From Cadophora sp. MPI-SDFR-AT-0126 (lineage: Eukaryota; Ascomycota; Leotiomycetes; Helotiales; Ploettnerulaceae), in contig JAGMVK010000001.1 of NCBI GenBank assembly GCA_020747065.1, positions 3,906,001-3,970,000 of the forward strand: a DNA stretch of 64,000 bases, written 5' to 3'. The notes under the pieces are model-generated. The model was not told the DNA's origin and searched no databases. It worked only from the letters and a program-made list of their open reading frames with translations. Position numbers and translations under genes: made by a program. Within the stretch, counting starts at the first letter, position 1. Each line of letters begins with the position of its first letter. Shown here piece after piece: positions 58,678 to 64,000 of the stretch.

Positions 58678-60549
58678 ATGGTTGACGCGAAACCCGAAGT
58701 CTCCCAGGTGGAGACTACAACTGTCGAGCACCATCATAAAGACGATGCACTTGAGACTCTAGCAGTGAACGAAGATGAGCCGCAGTCTCCATATCAGCTT
58801 GGATGGCACACAATCCTTGCTTTGCTAACCCTTTCGATGGGCAACGTTTGTGCAGCTCTGTCAAACACAGTAAGTGTTCCCTCGACTTGCTAAATGATTG
58901 ATCTTAACATCACAGACAAACACAACAATCAAATTCCAGGTCGCGACTGTGGCAAAATCAACTGCTGATGCCGCTCTTGCCTCCTGGGTTGCAAATGGGA
59001 ACTTCCTGGTTGTTCTCGCTATGGGACCGATATTCGTAAGTCACTTTGTCACTCGGTGACATAGATGCTAATATACTCAGGGCTCTCTCAGTGACCGTCT
59101 GGGAAAGAAATGGTTCCTTGTTGGGGGTGCATTGCTTGGAGTTGTTGGGTCAGTGATCTCCGGATCAGCTCACAAGATCACAACAATCATCGGCGGGAAC
59201 ATCTTAACAGGAATAGCAAATGCCGGCTGTGTAAGTTGATTTAATTCTCAACGTCTCTTAGGTGTCTCTAACACTAGAGCAGATCGTTTCCATCTCCTGC
59301 ATCCAAGAGATCATGCCCAACAAGTTCCGTCCCTGGGCCATCGGTGTATCCCAAGCACTAGCCAGTACCTTCGTCATTCTCGGAACCTTCCTGGCAGCAG
59401 CTTTTGTTCGAGACAACACAGGAGGTGCGGGCGGTTGGAGATGGGCCTACTACTTCAACGGCATCATCTACGGCGTCACAGCCCTCTCGATTGCAGTGAC
59501 GTACTTCCCTCCACGCCCTGTTCTAGGCCGGCACCAAGTCCTCAAAGAAATTCTATCCGGAGTAGACTACATCGGCATCCTCACGATGTCTGGCTCCTTC
59601 TCAGCACTGATAATTGGCATCACATGGGGTGGAAGCACATACGCCTGGGATTCGAAACAGGTCATCGCCACTCTGACCGTGGGCTGTGTCGGCCTCGTCC
59701 TTTTTGGGCTCTACGAAGCTTTCATTGTCAAGGAAGGCATCCTAGATCACCGCCTGTTCCAGACGATGAATTTCCCGATTCTGCTCTTCGTGTGCACGAT
59801 CGATGGCATGCTCTTACTGGGTGTCAATGTCCTGTACTCGCAAGAGATCTTTGCGCTCTTCTCGCAGAACGCCGTTCGCATTGCTGTCATACTGTCGCCG
59901 TACCTGATCACATCGACTTTTGGATGCATTCCGTCAGGCTGGGTGATGGCTTCTACGAAGTCATACCGTATCCTTCTTATTTCTGCACTATTTTGGTGTA
60001 GCTTGTTCACTGGTAAGTGCTCTAATATCCCATGTCTTCAGGTTACTTACGAACGCAGGTCTGATGGGTCTGGTGACTTCTCATCGACTAAGCTGGGCAT
60101 ATGCATTTTCCACTCTCTTCGGCATTGGCACGGCAGTAACGACAACCATTCCCGGTAAGTAATGCCAACTCCATCATCTCAATACTTCCTAACAAGCCCC
60201 AGTGGTCGCACTCGGCCTCTCTGTCCCATCCTTCCTCATCGGCACCGCAGCTACAGCCTCCATCTCCTGCCGCGCTCTCGGCGGCATAATCGGCATCACG
60301 GTCTTCACCGCAATCTACAACAACAAATACGCATCGTACGTCGGTCCCGAGCTCGCAAGCGATTCTCACGCGCCTACTGATGTCGTGGCGAGCGCCAAGG
60401 CGTACAAGTTCGTGTGGGTTGCGATTGCGTGTCTCGTGGCTGCTAATGGCGTTGCGGCGTGCTTCTTGAAGGGCGTTAAGCCGATGATGAATGAGCATGT
60501 GGAGAGCGCGTTGGAGGATGGGGAGGTTAGGGAGAAGCAGTTGGCGTAG
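58678..60549 (+). CDS. Major facilitator superfamily transporter
   Basis: Six exons: 58678-58869, 58916-59035, 59081-59230, 59283-60012, 60059-60154 and 60203-60549. They splice to 544 residues with every junction in phase. A hydrophilic N-terminus precedes the first helix (HTILALLTLSMGNVCAALSN). Loop 2-3 carries the MFS signature GSLSDRLGKKW. The motif IMPNKFRPWAIGV and about 12-14 hydrophobic segments follow, ending in a cytoplasmic acidic tail. Length and pattern fit fungal drug/toxin or siderophore exporters of the DHA2/TRI12 type. Direction and substrate cannot be read. Next to the dehydratase and SDR genes it would suit export of their product. Two 3' splice sites are possible before exon 2 (58915 or 58939); both keep frame. 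Confidence 0.87.
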
Positions 60550-61186
60550 GTGAAATGGCAAGGCTTCATAGGTCGATGGCTTTGGATTGTTCGGACATTG
60601 TAATCGCAATGATAGGCTGATGCAGGATGAAATCCAAACTTACTCTATTCTACCGCGTCTGTCTGTTTCTCCATCACATGTGGTGCATCCTCAAAACGAA
60701 TTTCGTCACCCCTTTTTCTCTCTGCATCCACTGCTCAACCCATCAATCGACAATCACATCTGATGCATTGATCGACCCCTCCCTCTCCATGACTTCTTTC
60801 AAAACCTCTATAACACCCACCACATCCAGCATATATCTCACGCATTCCCCTGCCCAACCTCCCCTGGTAAGTAGCGGATTCCACGGTCCCCGAAACAGGT
60901 ATTGTACCCTCTTTTTCGCGACTAGCTCGCTATCGTATGATCTGGCCGCCTAACTCAAGTCGATACGCTTAAGCGAGGGAACATCAACAATTAAAACTGG
61001 GTAAGCTAAAAATAACCCGATAACTAAATAAGAAAGCAAAAGTACGTTCATTCCGATATTTCGATCCATCTAAACGAGTGTCCACATTTCCATCTCCTTC
61101 CGATCAAAGCCTCGCATTCCCTCCCCAAACACCGCATCAAATCTCCCAACGACTTGCCAAATTTCCAACAGTGGAGCACACAGAGC
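60550..61186. other. Intergenic, no gene seen
   Basis: Tail-to-tail space between the MFS gene and the minus-strand gene ending at 61187. No supportable frame. Confidence 0.5.
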
Positions 61187-61912
61187 CTAATCCCAATTAA
61201 TAACCTCAGTGAATTCTTTTCCACCATTGCCGTCACCATCAAAACGGCTCTGACTTCCATTAAAATCAAAGCAGTCCTCATCTACGTCGTCCGAGCACAG
61301 AGGCTTGATCTCCCGCGTGTCCATGTTGCAGTACAGACGCTCAACCAAAGAGACAAAGTCCGGTCCGCGAGAAGTCTCGCTCTCGCAGAGCTCGGTGACG
61401 TTGTGCGAGGGTTCGGAACTGATGATCAGGCGGGAATCGGGGGCGCGCCTCTTATAGATGGGACCATTCCCTTGGTTGTCGGTATAGGCTCGTAGGGCGG
61501 GGTAGCCGCTGGTGGGAAGATGGGTGGTTAGCATGTGATATATAGGTGAGAGGAGGAGAGGACGGGAAAACAAAGAAAATAGAGAAATTGTGGACAAATC
61601 TCTCTTGAAGGTTCGAAGAATGATTAGAAGATTTATAATAGCGACATACCAATATGAACCAGAGTTATCTCCATGCGCTTTGCCAGCGAATGAAGGCATG
61701 CGGATCATAAGCGTCCCGGTGTTGAGTCCATTAGAGTGATCAGCATCAATCCAAGTGCATCGCGGTTTGTATCCACTATTATCGACCTTTCCTCAAGATA
61801 AGCCTCACTGTTCCTCGAAAACGGCAATAACTCCAATCAATTCATATCATAGTAAAGTGACGTGAACACTCACAAAGACATTTCCATAATACCACGAAGA
61901 TCCACACCTCTG
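61187..61912 (-). pseudogene. Secreted-type protein gene, 3' part, cut by hAT element
   Basis: Reading down the minus strand from the hAT junction: RGVDLRGIMEMSL, intron (GTGAGT), a frame break, then NSGYKPRCTWIDADHSNGLN, TLMIRMPSFAGKAHGDNSGS-Y, a long intron (GTATGT...CCACCAG), CGYPALRAYTDNQGNGPIYK, TSRGPDFVSLVERLYCNMDT, KPLCSDDVDEDCFDFN and a stop at 61187. The conserved cysteines and the ETSxGPDFVSxxExxxC..M.T...PLC pattern are ones I have seen in secreted fungal proteins of unknown role. The start and signal peptide are missing, having been separated by the hAT copy at 61913; the 5' part may lie beyond the window. Confidence 0.55.
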
Positions 61913-64000
61913 CAGGGCGGCCAATAGTTTGCCAGTTTGCAGTTTGTACGGCAGTTTAAACTAGATCGTACGAATATTATAAAAACGTAAAACGGACTAG
62001 ATAAGGATATATTATAACTAGTTTTAACTGAACTAGTCCAGTTTACGACGATGAAAACTGCAGTTTGTACTAGAAAACTAGTTGTTTCGGTAAATATCCG
62101 GGATTATATATAAACTACGCTTGAAAAGGATAAGCCCCTAAGCAAAATTTTATCGGTACTCACAAATGGAAAACATGAGGATATACTTTTGCTTTTTCTA
62201 GTATTAGCTCTACTACTACTATTGTGACGGCCTTGCCGTGGCAAAGCCTCTGGGCTGCCACTTGAGGCAGATGTCTAGGCAGCACCTCGTGACTCAACGC
62301 CTCGTGACTCAACGTCAGATGACTAGGCAGTATCCTTTGACTCTAGGCACGTGCTTACTGCCCCTTATGTATATAGGATCCCCTAGATCCTCCGTAGGCC
62401 TCTCTCCTTTCTTTCTTGGCTTTAGATCTTTGTCATTAGGAAGTCAATTAGATTAATCCTCCCTCAGTTTAGTTGCAGCCTTCCCAACTGCTAATATGTC
62501 TTCTCGATAGCTAAACGCTAAATCCAAGGTACTCCCACGCCTTCAGCAGTCACGCCTACCTTTCAACCACCTAAGCACACACACCTCACTACCGCCACGT
62601 TTTATATCCAGCTCCAGAAATAGCCCTACTCGGGGTTTATTGCCTACGGAGCCACTTGCTGAACTCGACTCCGCTTTATTCAACGATCTCCTCTAAGGAA
62701 TGGACAATTCTCAAGGCTCGGTACTAGCTCTTGATACCTAATCATAGTCCTAAACTTCTTAATCCTCCAGGAAATCCAAAAGAAAGAGAACTTGTTGGGT
62801 TTTTCGTCATATGAAAGGTACGGAAGATATGCAAACATTATTCTTTAACTAGGAGGGTAGGGAGGTCTGGCGCTGCAGATACTGCGATAATAAGGAGTAC
62901 GTTATTAGTGGAGGGACTCTGAATATTGAAAAGCACTTATGGGAGAAGCATACTATTTTTGAGGAGGCTCCAATGGGGGCTAAGCTAAAGTCTCAGCAAC
63001 TCTCTATTTAGGAGTCTTTGGCTTCTGTAGAAGCGAATCTAACAAAACGCCGAAAGCTAGCTCAGGAGACTCTTGATGAGAAGCTATTAGATGGCGGAAC
63101 TGTTGAATCTCTCTTTGTTAAGTGGCTTGCATCAGACAACTAAGCACTTCGATTGGTAGATTGCCCCGAATTCCGCGTATTCCTGATATATCTGAATGCG
63201 AATATCAACGTACATCTCCCTAGCTCTTATACTACAGTTGGGGACTGGGTCCTCCGGCAGTACAATATCGAGAAGGAACGTATTCGCCAGCGGCTTCAGA
63301 GTTCTCGATCCAAGATCTACATCAGCTGTGATTTATGGACGTCACCTAACAGCTTAGCAATCCTTGGAGTTGTTGCTCACTACATTAGTGAGGATAATAT
63401 CCTGGAACACTCAGTACTGGCTACGAAGGAGATTCAAGGTAAACATGACGGGGAGAACTTAGCACCGGTCATTATCTAAGTTTTAGAGGATTGGGGCATC
63501 CTCTCTAAATGTGGATTCTTTGTAATGGATAATGCTAGTAATAACGATACGATGCTCCGATAATTCTCTCGTATCTTACGGGAGAATCATGATATTAAGT
63601 ACGATTATAAACTTCACCGGATCCGATGCTAAGGCTATATTATCAACCTTTCTGTACACTTATTTCTTTTTGTTACAGATTCCGAGAGCCTTGAAGACGA
63701 CACCCTTACTGCGACTGAGCAGAAGGAGGCATTGAAGGTTATTGAGGAGTGGAGAAAGAAAGGCCCCCTTGGAATGCTTCATAACTTTATCGTTTACCTT
63801 CAAGCTAGCGTTTAAAGGATGCAAGACTTCCTACGTCTATCTAAAGGCCGTAGGCCAGCCCGAGATAATACAACTAGGTGGAGTTCTTGGGCGAGATGCT
63901 TAAAAGTTGCTACTTTAAATCCTGTTTATGAAGCTATTGTAGTATACTTTGAGGAATATGCAGACGAAGAATGTAAACTGGATAAGCTGTTAGATGAGGA
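61913..64000 (+). mobile_element. Second hAT element copy, cut by window end
   Basis: Starts CAGGGCGGCCAATAGTTTGC, matching the left end of the copy at 19183, with shared subterminal CAGTTTGTAC and AAACTAGATCGTACG motifs. The right end lies outside the window. The expected 8-bp target sequence on this side is CACCTCTG (61905-61912). The leader is about 137 bp longer than in the first copy. Confidence 0.88.
62496..64000 (+). pseudogene. hAT transposase, second copy, stop-ridden and partial
   Basis: Same frame and order as the first copy: MSSR start, BED finger region (CRYC ... KHLWEKH), SRSKIYISCDLWTSPNSLAI, MDNASNND, FIVYLQASV, KGRRPARDNTTRW, running off the edge near YFEEYADEECKLDKL. It has more stops (TAA/TAG after FFN, LSI, SDN, VII, MLR, HRIRC, QASV). 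At the site of the first stop of copy one it retains TGG. Amino-acid similarity to copy one is high by eye, roughly three quarters. Confidence 0.85.

Noticed and set aside
59435..60001. 188-codon overlapping plus-strand frame inside the MFS gene
   Set aside because: Its His/Arg/Ser-rich translation is an off-frame reading of membrane-segment codons.
62224..62420. TGTGACGG... block near the second hAT copy as another solo LTR
   Set aside because: It starts like the LTR at 40009 but has no CGTCACA end or target duplication; it lies within the leader region of the hAT copy.
1..64000. CRISPR array, bacterial operon or phage features
   Set aside because: Introns, fungal gene families and RIP pattern show a eukaryotic genome; no spaced identical repeats were seen.

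Overview
This window is nuclear DNA of a filamentous ascomycete (Pezizomycotina; Leotiomycetes is only a guess). The reasons are 45-105 bp GT...AG introns, Spt23/Mga2-, scytalone dehydratase- and DUF3237-type genes, a type I fatty acid synthase fragment, and large AT-rich stretches whose disabling changes look like repeat-induced point mutation (RIP: C to T / G to A). All gene structures were derived by hand translation and splice-site reading; no database search was run.

Layout. 0.5-5.6 kb: a chimeric Spt23/Mga2-like protein with zinc-finger and membrane domains, a broken Tc1 transposase abutting its 3' end, and a CorA-like membrane protein. 7-13.4 kb: a DUF3435/FluG-type zinc-finger remnant, a multi-exon membrane protein, a kinase-like pseudogene set among direct and inverted repeats, and a DUF3237 gene. 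15.2-16.6 kb: a five-exon membrane-anchored alpha/beta hydrolase. 17.1-23.5 kb: one minus-strand gene broken by a Tc1-like element, a full-length hAT element with perfect 8-bp target duplication, and a pogo/Fot1 remnant. 24.8-30.3 kb: a 100-bp tandem repeat, a metallo-beta-lactamase-fold hydrolase, a pseudogenised C-terminal piece of fatty acid synthase alpha, and a four-exon unknown gene running into that piece. 31-36.9 kb: degraded coding, including a SANT/Myb-like gene with stops. 37-55 kb: a very AT-rich gene-free island holding one or two solo LTRs, a 16-bp minisatellite and a complete RIP-inactivated Ty3/gypsy chromovirus (46852-54610) with intact target duplication. 56.2-60.5 kb: a small secondary-metabolism-like group (scytalone dehydratase-like, SDR and MFS genes). 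61.2-64 kb: a secreted-protein gene cut by a second hAT copy that runs off the window.

The working genes (Spt23-like chimera, CorA-like, hydrolase, metallo-hydrolase, dehydratase/SDR/MFS) are islands between dead mobile DNA. Several genes are broken or truncated by identifiable insertions, so the window reads as a repeat-rich, RIP-active accessory compartment.
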